Program-made: the position numbers and the translations under genes
Notes under the pieces: generated by a model
Told to the model about the DNA's origin: nothing
Database searches by the model: none
The model's input: the letters and a program-made list of their open reading frames with translations, nothing else
NCBI GenBank assembly: GCA_041166745.1
Contig: JBEEGH010000006.1
Coordinates: 1-64,000, forward strand
DNA from: DASUCS01 sp041166745
GTDB taxonomy: Bacteria > Actinomycetota > Acidimicrobiia > Acidimicrobiales > JACDCH01
Direction: 5' to 3'
DNA: 64,000 nt
Part shown: positions 42,999 to 50,009 of the stretch, piece by piece
How positions within the stretch are numbered: the first letter of the stretch is position 1
Layout of the letters: every line of letters starts with the position of its first letter

Positions 42999-43955
42999 TC
43001 AGCTCCAAAAGCGCAGGCTGGGCGACCGTCGTAAGATCCGCCGCCATGAAGAAGCTGCTCCTCCTCCTCGCACTCGTCGCACTGGTTGCTGTTGCCGCCA
43101 AGAAGGTGCGGACCGCTTAATCGAGTTCACCACACCAACGGCTTTGGCCACCGGCGTCGACGGCGCTTTGTGTTCGGGCTCGCGGTGCAACCACCACCAA
43201 ACGCCACCACCGATCGCCGCAGCCGCGGCGACCGATCCCGCGGCCGTGGTGGAGCGGGCGGTCGGCATCGGCACCCGGTCTCGTAGCCGAACCTTGCGAG
43301 TGAACGTCTTGACTTCCCACCCGAACTCCTCCGCGGCCCGCGCCAACTCGCGGTCAGGGTTCACGGCGACCGGATGGCCGACGCACTCGAGCATCGGGAT
43401 GTCCGTCGCCGAGTCGCTGTACGCGTAGGAGTGCAACAGGTCGATGTCTTGCTCTTCGGCGATCGCGTGCATCGCTTGGGCCTTGTTCGGCCCGTAGCAG
43501 TAGAACTCCGTTGTGCCGGTGTAGCGACCGTCCTCGTCGATCGTGCTGCGGGTAGCGAGGTACGCGTCGACGCCGAGGTAACGGCTCAACGGCGCCACGA
43601 TCTCCTCGGGTGACGCCGACACGATGAACACCTTCCGCCCGGCGGCCTTGTGCTCGTTGATGAGATCGAGCGCTTCGTCGTACACGATCGGCTCGACGAC
43701 TTCTTCGAGTGTCTCCTCGACGATCTCGCGCACCTTGGACTGCTCCCAACCCTTGGTGAGCGCGAGCACCGAATCGCGCATGCGCTCGAGCTTCTCCTCG
43801 TCGGCCCCCATGTACATGTAGATGAGCTGGCCGTAGATCGCGCGAGCGAGCACGCGCCGCGAGATCATCCCCTCGCGGTAGAGCGGGCGACCGAAGGCGA
43901 CCATCGATGCCTTCGCGATCACCGTCTTGTCGAGGTCGAAGAACGCGGCCTCCAT
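42999..43955 (-). CDS. HAD-IB family phosphatase (SerB-like) with C-terminal membrane tail
   Basis: 318 aa from ATG at 43955 (ATG at 43967 possible). HAD motifs: FFDLDKTV (nucleophile Asp), VFIVSASPEEI (motif II Ser), K in GPNKAQAM, and SDSATDIPML (motif IV). This is the phosphoserine-phosphatase-like subfamily; actinobacterial relatives act on lipid or sugar phosphates. After residue 240 comes a TM-like stretch (AAAAAIGGGVWWWLHRE) and an Arg/Ser-rich tail of about 60 residues that overlaps, on the other strand, the small reading frame at 43046. The catalytic part is certain, the tail less so. Confidence 0.82.
   Translation of the reverse strand: MEAAFFDLDKTVIAKASMVAFGRPLYREGMISRRVLARAIYGQLIYMYMGADEEKLERMRDSVLALTKGWEQSKVREIVEETLEEVVEPIVYDEALDLINEHKAAGRKVFIVSASPEEIVAPLSRYLGVDAYLATRSTIDEDGRYTGTTEFYCYGPNKAQAMHAIAEEQDIDLLHSYAYSDSATDIPMLECVGHPVAVNPDRELARAAEEFGWEVKTFTRKVRLRDRVPMPTARSTTAAGSVAAAAAIGGGVWWWLHREPEHKAPSTPVAKAVGVVNSIKRSAPSWRQQQPVRRVRGGGAASSWRRILRRSPSLRFWS
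43046..43120 (+). CDS. possible 24-aa membrane peptide (DLW-39-like start)
   Basis: ATG at 43046 opens a 24-residue frame, MKKLLLLLALVALVAVAAKK, ending VRTA and TAA at 43118. It resembles the N-terminus of the small actinobacterial DLW-39 membrane protein but is shorter. It runs antisense to the tail of the HAD gene and has no strong ribosome-binding site. Listed as possible only. Confidence 0.3.
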   Translation: MKKLLLLLALVALVAVAAKKVRTA

Positions 43956-44101
43956 CGATCTGACCATAACGCCCAAAAGTTTCGACGAAACCCTTGTTCA
44001 GTGTCGTAGGGGTTACGTAGTGTCAACGATTCGCGGTGCAGTTCGCCGCTTTCCCCTTCCTTCCCTGTCCGTTCATTCATCGCGGGTTCAGGGAGGGTGG
44101 C

Positions 44102-44755
44102 GTGCTGGTGTGTTGTTGGTCGGCCAAAGGGGGCGCGGGCACCACCGTCGTGGCGGTCGCTCTTGCGTTGGTGATGGCGCGCACCGCGCCCGCAGGTGCG
44201 TTGCTCGTCGATCTCGCCGGCGATGCGCCGGCGGTAGCAGGGTTGCCAGACGATCCCGAGACGGCCGGGGTCAGCGATTGGCTACGCGAGGGTCCGCTCG
44301 TTCCGGCCGACGGATTGGCTCGTCTCGAGATCATCGTCGGTCACGGGCTGTCGCTGTTGCCGCGTGGTCACGGGCCACTGGCGAGCGAGCGCGGGCACGC
44401 ACTCGCGGCGTTGCTGTCCGCCGACCCGAGGCCCGTTGTGGTCGACGCCGGCCTCGTGTCGGGCACCGATCTTGGCTCCATCGTCGCCGCATCGGCCTCC
44501 GAGTCGCTGCTCGTCACGCGGCCGTGCTTCCTCGCGCTGCGGCGCGCCTTGGTTGCGCCCGTTCGCCCATCGGCGGTCGTGTTGGTCGTCGAAGAGGGGC
44601 GAGCGCTCACAGCGTCTGACGTCGAAGCGGCTCTCGGCGTGCCGGTGCGAGCCGAAGTGTCCGTCACCGCGCAAGTGGCGCGGGCGGTCGACGCGGGCGT
44701 GCTCATGGCCCGGTTGCCCCGCTCGCTGGAGCGCGAGTTGCGTCATGCGGCTTGA
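44102..44755 (+). CDS. CpaE/TadZ-like P-loop ATPase of the Tad pilus locus
   Basis: 217 aa from GTG at 44102 behind GGGAGGG at 44091-44097 (GTG at 44108 also fits). The deviant Walker A WSAKGGAGTTVVAVALAL is at the extreme N-terminus, as in MinD/ParA-type ATPases, followed by LLVDLAGDAPAV and VVVDAGL. Unlike full TadZ/CpaE there is no receiver-like N-terminal domain. Such proteins place the Tad machine in the cell. It overlaps tadA by 11 bases and is the first gene of the locus. Confidence 0.8.
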   Translation: MLVCCWSAKGGAGTTVVAVALALVMARTAPAGALLVDLAGDAPAVAGLPDDPETAGVSDWLREGPLVPADGLARLEIIVGHGLSLLPRGHGPLASERGHALAALLSADPRPVVVDAGLVSGTDLGSIVAASASESLLVTRPCFLALRRALVAPVRPSAVVLVVEEGRALTASDVEAALGVPVRAEVSVTAQVARAVDAGVLMARLPRSLERELRHAA

Positions 44756-45857
44756 CGAGCAGGTGGCCGCGCTGGTCGACGCTGTCCACGACGAGGTCGT
44801 CGACCAAGCCGACAGCGGGCGCGCCGCCGTCGCGCAGTTGGCCCGCGCTCATGCCCCACTGGCCGCCGCCGAGGTCGTCGATGCGATCGTCGAACGCGTA
44901 CTGGCGCGAACCGTCGGCCTCGGGCCGCTCGAGCCGCTCTTGGCCGACGCCGACATCACCGAAGTCATGGTCAACGGCCCCGGTGCCGTATGGATCGAGC
45001 GGCGGGGAGCGGTCGAGAGCACCGACGTGACCCTCGATCGCGCCGGCATCGAGTTGCTGGTCGAACGCATCGTTGCGCCGCTCGGATTGCGCGCCGATCG
45101 CACGAGCCCACTCGTCGACGCCCGCCTGCCCGACGGCTCGCGCGTCAACGTGATCATCCCTCCGCTGGCCATCGACGGCCCGTGCATCACCATTCGCCGC
45201 TTCGGCGCGCGGGCCATTCCCTTGAGCGACCTGTGCCCGCCCGACGTCGCGGCGTTCCTGAGGCGAGCGGTGCTCGAGCGCGCCAACATCATCGTGAGCG
45301 GCGGCACCGGCGCAGGCAAGACCACGTTGTTGAACGCACTGGCGGCCGCGATTCCCGACGGTGAGCGCATCGTGACCGTCGAAGACGCGGCCGAGCTTCG
45401 CCTGCCCGGTCGTCACGTCGTGCGGCTCGAAGCACGGCCGGCCAATGCCGACGGCGTGGGTGCGGTCACGGTGCGGGCGCTCGTCCGCAACGCGTTGCGT
45501 ATGCGACCCGATCGCATCATCGTGGGAGAAGTACGCGGCCCCGAGTCGCTCGACATGTTGCAGGCCATGAACACCGGGCACGAGGGCTCGTTGTCGACGT
45601 GTCACGCCAACGCGCCCGTCGACGCGCTGCGCCGAGTCGAGACGATGGTGATGATGGGCGATGTCGGCCTCCCGCTCGGCGCGATCCGCGAACAGTTGGT
45701 GTCGGCGCTGGATCTCGTCGTGCATGTGGCGCGGCAGCCAGATGGAGATCGCGGCATTGTCGCCGTCGCGGAAGTCACGAGCGACAGCCGGCGCGTTCGT
45801 TTGCTGGCCGACGCACATCAGGTCGTGGCGACTCCCGAGCGACAGGCGCGCCGATGA
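44745..45857 (+). CDS. tadA: TadA/CpaF secretion ATPase
   Basis: 370 aa from ATG at 44745. The N-terminal domain (VGLGPLEPLLADADITEVMVNGP) and ATPase core are typical: Walker A GGTGAGKT at 186-193, Asp box IVTVEDAAELRL, Walker B RIIVGEVRG at 257-265 and His box GHEGSLSTCHAN at 278-289. It is the hexameric motor that drives Flp pilus extension and retraction. The TadB/C gene starts inside its stop (ATGA). Confidence 0.94.
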   Translation: MRLDEQVAALVDAVHDEVVDQADSGRAAVAQLARAHAPLAAAEVVDAIVERVLARTVGLGPLEPLLADADITEVMVNGPGAVWIERRGAVESTDVTLDRAGIELLVERIVAPLGLRADRTSPLVDARLPDGSRVNVIIPPLAIDGPCITIRRFGARAIPLSDLCPPDVAAFLRRAVLERANIIVSGGTGAGKTTLLNALAAAIPDGERIVTVEDAAELRLPGRHVVRLEARPANADGVGAVTVRALVRNALRMRPDRIIVGEVRGPESLDMLQAMNTGHEGSLSTCHANAPVDALRRVETMVMMGDVGLPLGAIREQLVSALDLVVHVARQPDGDRGIVAVAEVTSDSRRVRLLADAHQVVATPERQARR

Positions 45858-46933
45858 ATGCCACCCGTCGTCGCGTCGAGCGAGAGCTCGTTCCGCAGCG
45901 CGAACGCATGGTCGTGAGATGGCCCACGTTCGTGCAGCCCGCAGTGCGCGTCGACATGGCCTTGCCAGAGACCCTCGAGTCGATGGCGCGCTCGTTGCGG
46001 TCAGGGTCATCGCTGCGGCTGGCCATCGCCGAGGCGAGCGCGTCCGCACCCGCGCCGCTGGGTGATGGGCTGGCCGGCGTCGCCGACGTCGCGGGCCGCG
46101 GACGTCCGTTGACCGCGGCGATCGATCAATGGAGCGCGAGCGCACCAGGTGACGGCGTCCCGCTGGCGGCGGCGGCGCTTGGTCTCGCAGCCGACCTCGG
46201 AGGTGCCGCGGCGCGATCACTCGATGGGGTCGCCGACACGTTGCGCGACCGCAACAGCGTGCGCCGCGAGGTGCGAGCGCTGTCGGCCCAGGCGCGTGCG
46301 TCGGCCGCCGTCATCGGGGGCGCGCCGATCGTGTTCCTCCTGCTCGTGGCCGCCGCCGACCCAGGGGCGATCGCGTTTCTCATCCGATCACCCATCGGAT
46401 GGCTGTGCCTCATGTCCGGACTGGGGCTCGACGCGCTGGGTGGGTGGTGGATGCGGCGCATCGTCGCCAGAGCCGGAATCGACCGCGACGCGGTGGCCGC
46501 GCAACAGGCCGACGTGATCGACCTGTTCGTTCTCGCCTTCGGCGCAGGGCTCAACCTCCGGCTGGCGCTCGCCGCGGTCGCTCATCGCGCGCCGTCGGCG
46601 TGGGCGCCGTCGCTCGGCGACGTCGTCGACCAAGTCGACCGCGGCCAACGTGCCGCCGATGCACTCGACGCGCTTCCGGTCACGCTCGGCGAACCAGCTC
46701 GTCCGCTGGTGCGTGTGTTGGCCGGCGCGGAGCGGTACGGCACGCCCTTGCTGCCCGCTCTCGATCGGCTCGCGCTCGACGCGCGCCTTGATCGCCGGCG
46801 ACGCGCCGAGGAGGCCGCTCGGCGCGTCCCGGTGAAGTTGCTGTTCCCCTTGGTGCTGTGTGTGCTCCCCGCGTTCGGGTTGCTCACCGTCGCACCGCTT
46901 CTCGCCGGCGCTCTCGAGTCGCTGCGCCTCTAA
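45854..46933 (+). CDS. TadB-TadC fused type II secretion F-domain protein
   Basis: 359 aa. Two similar T2SSF units appear in one chain. Unit one has LESMARSLRSGSSLRLAIAEA ... GVADTLRDRNSVRREVRALSAQARASA and two helices (VIGGAPIVFLLLVAAA, IGWLCLMSGLGLDALGGWWM). Unit two has DVIDLFVLAFGAGLNLRLALAAVA ... RRAEEAARRVPVKLLFPLVLCVLPAFGLL. In most Tad loci these are separate proteins TadB and TadC, which form the inner-membrane platform for TadA. The length is short for a fusion, so each unit is reduced. Confidence 0.82.
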   Translation: MNATRRRVERELVPQRERMVVRWPTFVQPAVRVDMALPETLESMARSLRSGSSLRLAIAEASASAPAPLGDGLAGVADVAGRGRPLTAAIDQWSASAPGDGVPLAAAALGLAADLGGAAARSLDGVADTLRDRNSVRREVRALSAQARASAAVIGGAPIVFLLLVAAADPGAIAFLIRSPIGWLCLMSGLGLDALGGWWMRRIVARAGIDRDAVAAQQADVIDLFVLAFGAGLNLRLALAAVAHRAPSAWAPSLGDVVDQVDRGQRAADALDALPVTLGEPARPLVRVLAGAERYGTPLLPALDRLALDARLDRRRRAEEAARRVPVKLLFPLVLCVLPAFGLLTVAPLLAGALESLRL

Positions 46934-46940
46934 ACCCGTT

Positions 46941-47006
46941 CTCGACGCAACTGGGCATCGCTCAGCGATGCGTACTGCGTCGAGTTTCAGCGAAAGCGAG
47001 TTTTCG
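46941..47006 (+). promoter_or_regulatory. structured leader before the pilin gene
   Basis: Outer stem CTCGACGCA (46941-46949) with TGCGTCGAG (46976-46984), inner stem GCATCGC (46955-46961) with GCGATGC (46965-46971), then a small stem CGAAA/TTTCG (46991-47006) ending at the pilin ATG. It may be a partial terminator, a 3' stabiliser for the upstream mRNA or a translation-control element. Confidence 0.55.
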
Positions 47007-47216
47007 ATGCTGCATCTCTACGTGGCCGCCTATGCGGCGGCCGTTTCCGCTTCACCTCGCGCCCGTGGCGACCGCGGTCAGGCCACTGCGGAGTACGCCC
47101 TCGTGCTGCTCGGCGCGGCTGCCGTGGCGCTGCTGCTCGTCGCCTGGGCGATGAAGTCCGGCAAGGTCACCGCTCTGCTCGACGGCGTGATCGACAAGAT
47201 CCTGTCGCAGCTGTGA
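47007..47216 (+). CDS. DUF4244 small pilin-like protein (candidate Flp pilin)
   Basis: 69 aa from ATG at 47007. After a 25-residue leader comes RGDRGQATAEYALVLLGAAAVALLLVAWAMKSG: the G-Q-A-T-A-E-Y segment is the class IV/Flp pilin processing region with Glu at +5 or so and a single helix. DUF4244 proteins occur in actinobacterial Tad loci in the pilin position. It should be cleaved by a TadV-type peptidase (not in the window) and polymerised. It overlaps the TadE gene by GTGA. Confidence 0.85.
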   Translation: MLHLYVAAYAAAVSASPRARGDRGQATAEYALVLLGAAAVALLLVAWAMKSGKVTALLDGVIDKILSQL

Positions 47217-47590
47217 GTCGGCGCCGGTGCGAGCGCGGCCAAGCCTCCGTCGAGGCCGCGCTCGTACTGCCGCTCGTCGTGATCCTGCTGTTGGCCGTGG
47301 TGCAGGTCGGCCTGCTCGTGCGCGCCGAGGTGCTCGTCACCCACGCCGCCCGCGAGGCTGCACGCGCCGCGGCTGTCGACCCCGACCCGCAGGCCGCGGC
47401 TCGGGCCGCGGCGCAGGCGACGACGCTCGATTCGCACCGGCTGACCGTCAGCGTGCAGGGCCGCAAGGGTCCTGGGAGTCGCGTGCAGGTCGAGGTCACG
47501 TACCGCGCGCCGACCGATGTTCCCTTTGTCGGGGGCCTGCTCGGCGACGTCACGCTGCACGCCAGCGCCACGATGCGAGTCGAGCAGTAG
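47213..47590 (+). CDS. TadE-like minor pilin
   Basis: 125 aa from GTG at 47213 (overlap with the pilin stop). RRRCERGQASVEAALVLPLVVILLLAVVQ carries the TadE helix with Glu after the processing site; VTHAAREAARAAAVD follows, as in other TadE proteins, then a small beta domain. Likely a minor subunit in assembly. A 65-base gap without clear elements precedes the sortase gene. Confidence 0.87.
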   Translation: MSRRRCERGQASVEAALVLPLVVILLLAVVQVGLLVRAEVLVTHAAREAARAAAVDPDPQAAARAAAQATTLDSHRLTVSVQGRKGPGSRVQVEVTYRAPTDVPFVGGLLGDVTLHASATMRVEQ

Positions 47591-47655
47591 CCGACGCGGA
47601 ATCGTCCAGCCCGACTCCAAAGCCACCAAACAGACTCGCTAACGTTGTCGAGCCC

Positions 47656-48495
47656 ATGATCGTCGCTGCGCTCGCCGCCGGTTTTCTCATCGTCGCCCTC
47701 GTGGCTTGGCAATCCGCACTGCTCACCGTGGCCAAGCGCCGGCAGCCCGCTCCAACCGTTCTTCCGGAACGGCCGCGCATTCCGTTCCGCAAAGACCCTC
47801 AGGGTTGGATGGTCGATGTCCTGCGTCGTCGCAAAGGGCTGCGACTGTCGCTGTCGCTCGGTTCGCTCGTGGCGTTCCTGTTCGCGGTCGGGGTCATCGG
47901 CTACCCCTTCTACACAAACCTGGTCCAGAGCCGAATCCAGCAACAGCTCGACCGGCAGTTCGCCAGCCCTGAGCTCAAGCAGGCGTATCTCGAACACCGC
48001 TTGCAGGAAGGCGACAGCCTCACCCGCATCAAGATCCCGGCGATCGACGTCGACGTGGTCGTTGTGGAAGGCACCGGCGCAGACGCGTTGCGCGCGGGCG
48101 CGGGCCACTACCGCGAGACCGCTTTGCCGTGCGAGGACGGAACGGTCGGCATCGCCGGCCACCGCACCACGTACGGTCGACCGTTCGCCAACATCGATCT
48201 CCTGAAACCGGGCGACACCATCACGCTCGAGACGCCGATCGGTTCCTGTACTTATCAGGTGCTGCCGCCGCCACCGAAACGCAAGGCGGCCGACAGCAAC
48301 GGGGCCGCGTTCATCATCCAACCCAACGAGATCTTCGTGATCGCAGGGCCAACCGTCGCTCGTGCCGGTGAGAGTCCGCCCCCGGCTGCGCTGCTCACGT
48401 TGACGACGTGTCATCCGAAGGGTTCCGCCGCGCAGCGCCTCGTCGTGCAGGCCGTGCTCGTGACCGGTCCAGCACCCCCACAACCCGGAGCATGA
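47656..48495 (+). CDS. class E sortase
   Basis: 279 aa from ATG at 47656. Two membrane segments (about 3-25 and 66-88) flank a cytoplasmic loop, then the sortase barrel with catalytic His169 (GIAGHRTTYG), Cys252 (TLTTCHP) and Arg261 (AQRLVV). TLTTC and the N-terminal anchor match class E (SrtE), the housekeeping sortase of high-GC actinobacteria. Class E usually prefers LAXTG; the likely substrate in this window carries LPRTG (4872-6575). It is downstream of the Tad genes and overlaps the FN3 gene. Confidence 0.9.
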   Translation: MIVAALAAGFLIVALVAWQSALLTVAKRRQPAPTVLPERPRIPFRKDPQGWMVDVLRRRKGLRLSLSLGSLVAFLFAVGVIGYPFYTNLVQSRIQQQLDRQFASPELKQAYLEHRLQEGDSLTRIKIPAIDVDVVVVEGTGADALRAGAGHYRETALPCEDGTVGIAGHRTTYGRPFANIDLLKPGDTITLETPIGSCTYQVLPPPPKRKAADSNGAAFIIQPNEIFVIAGPTVARAGESPPPAALLTLTTCHPKGSAAQRLVVQAVLVTGPAPPQPGA

Positions 48496-50009
48496 CCGCG
48501 GGCGCTCGGCGCGGGCGAGCCCAGGCCGCGTCCGCGCTCGCGAGCGCCTTCGTGACGGGCCTTGCCATCGCGTTCATGGGATTGATCTGGTCGGCACCGA
48601 GCCGCGCGCAAACGATCCCCTGCGCGCCCCTGCCGTGCGACTCGACGACGACCACACTCGACACGACGACCACGCTCGACGCCACGTCGACGACCACCAC
48701 ACCCGGGTGGGAAGGATCGCGGTGGACCGGTCCCACCGCGAATGGCGAGACAGTCACCGACGGAACCTTCAGCGGCACGTTCGTTCATGCCTCACCGACG
48801 CCCGCCGTCACCAGCGTTGACCTCACCGTGTCGTACACGCCCGGCGACGTTCACGCGAGCGCGTGCGGAAGCGGCCCTGGAAAACAGGCGCAGCACACCG
48901 CACCGACGACGTCGACCCCGTCGGGATCGGACTCGACGACGATGAACTTTCTGTTCGAAGTGGCGTTCACGTGCAACGGCATCTACGACGCGACCGCGAC
49001 AGGAACGCTGGAGAACGACCTCGACAGCTACGACCTGACGTTGAAGGTCCTGCACGTCGCAGTTCCGCCCCAGTCCCCGCTCTCCTTTCTCGCCACCGAC
49101 AACGGCAACCGAACGGTGACGCTCACCTGGCAACCGCCGAAGAGCGCGCCGCCCGACCTCATCGGCTACCGGCTGAGCCGGCGCGACCCCTCCGGGCAGG
49201 ACTTCTACGGAGCCGCAGACGTCGCGCCAAACGTCTTCTCCTACACCGACACGAACATCCCGGCCAACGGGGGCTCGTACTTCTACAAGGTCGAGACGTT
49301 GCGGAAGTCGCCGAACGGCACGCTCCTCTCCAACCCCGTGGTCACGAGCGAGGCACTGGTCGTCGGAGGCGGATCGGACGGAGGCGGTGGCGGCGGCAGT
49401 GTGGGTGGTGTGCCGGCGCCCCGAACCGGTGGTGGCGGCGACCAGCACTTCGACGTGCCGTCCACACTGGCGGCCGACGAAGGCGAGCCTGGTGCCGGCG
49501 ACTTCGCCTTGCCGGGCGCGGGCACGATCCAACGCTTCGCGGGCCGCGACGGCGCGGGACTGCTCAAGCCGTTCGCGGCGGCGCTCGATCTTGCGGTGTG
49601 GGCCGGGTTGTTGCTCTTCCTGACGCGCCGAGCGGCGCGCGCGGAACGGGAAGCCGAGCTAGCGGTCGAGCTGGAGCACCCGCCGCAGCACCGCGGCGGC
49701 GCCGACCTTGTCGAGGGGCTCGTTCCAGTTGCCGCACTTGGGCGATTGCACGCACGAGGGGCACCCGTCGGTGCACCCGCAGCCATCGATCACCTCGAGC
49801 GTGGTGGCGAGATGGCGATCGGCTACGTCGTAGCCGAGCTCGGCGATGCCCGCCCCGCCGGGATAGCCGTCGTAGATGAGGATCGTTGGCTGGCCGGTGT
49901 CGGCCTGGAGCACGGTGGATACGCCGCCGACGTCCCAACGGTCGCAGATGGTGAACAGGGGCAGGATGCCAATCGCCGCGTGCTCTATCGCATGAAGCGT
50001 GCCCGCTGA
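48492..50009 (+). CDS. exported FN3-domain surface protein, C-terminus uncertain
   Basis: 505 aa as read from the ATGA overlap with the sortase. Signal segment (ASAFVTGLAIAFMGLIWSAPSRAQ), a Thr-rich linker with TTTTL repeats, a beta domain (about 80-190) with Cys, and one fibronectin III domain (VTLTWQPPKSAPPDLIGYRLSR ... GGSYFYKVETL). A Gly-rich linker, FALPGAGT and a final TM helix near 380 (LDLAVWAGLLLFLTRRAARAE) follow. After that the frame runs on 350 bases antisense to the helicase gene; an out-of-frame TAG at 49660 sits exactly where the protein should end, so the last about 115 residues may be artefact. Confidence 0.72.
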   Translation: MTAGARRGRAQAASALASAFVTGLAIAFMGLIWSAPSRAQTIPCAPLPCDSTTTTLDTTTTLDATSTTTTPGWEGSRWTGPTANGETVTDGTFSGTFVHASPTPAVTSVDLTVSYTPGDVHASACGSGPGKQAQHTAPTTSTPSGSDSTTMNFLFEVAFTCNGIYDATATGTLENDLDSYDLTLKVLHVAVPPQSPLSFLATDNGNRTVTLTWQPPKSAPPDLIGYRLSRRDPSGQDFYGAADVAPNVFSYTDTNIPANGGSYFYKVETLRKSPNGTLLSNPVVTSEALVVGGGSDGGGGGGSVGGVPAPRTGGGGDQHFDVPSTLAADEGEPGAGDFALPGAGTIQRFAGRDGAGLLKPFAAALDLAVWAGLLLFLTRRAARAEREAELAVELEHPPQHRGGADLVEGLVPVAALGRLHARGAPVGAPAAIDHLERGGEMAIGYVVAELGDARPAGIAVVDEDRWLAGVGLEHGGYAADVPTVADGEQGQDANRRVLYRMKRAR

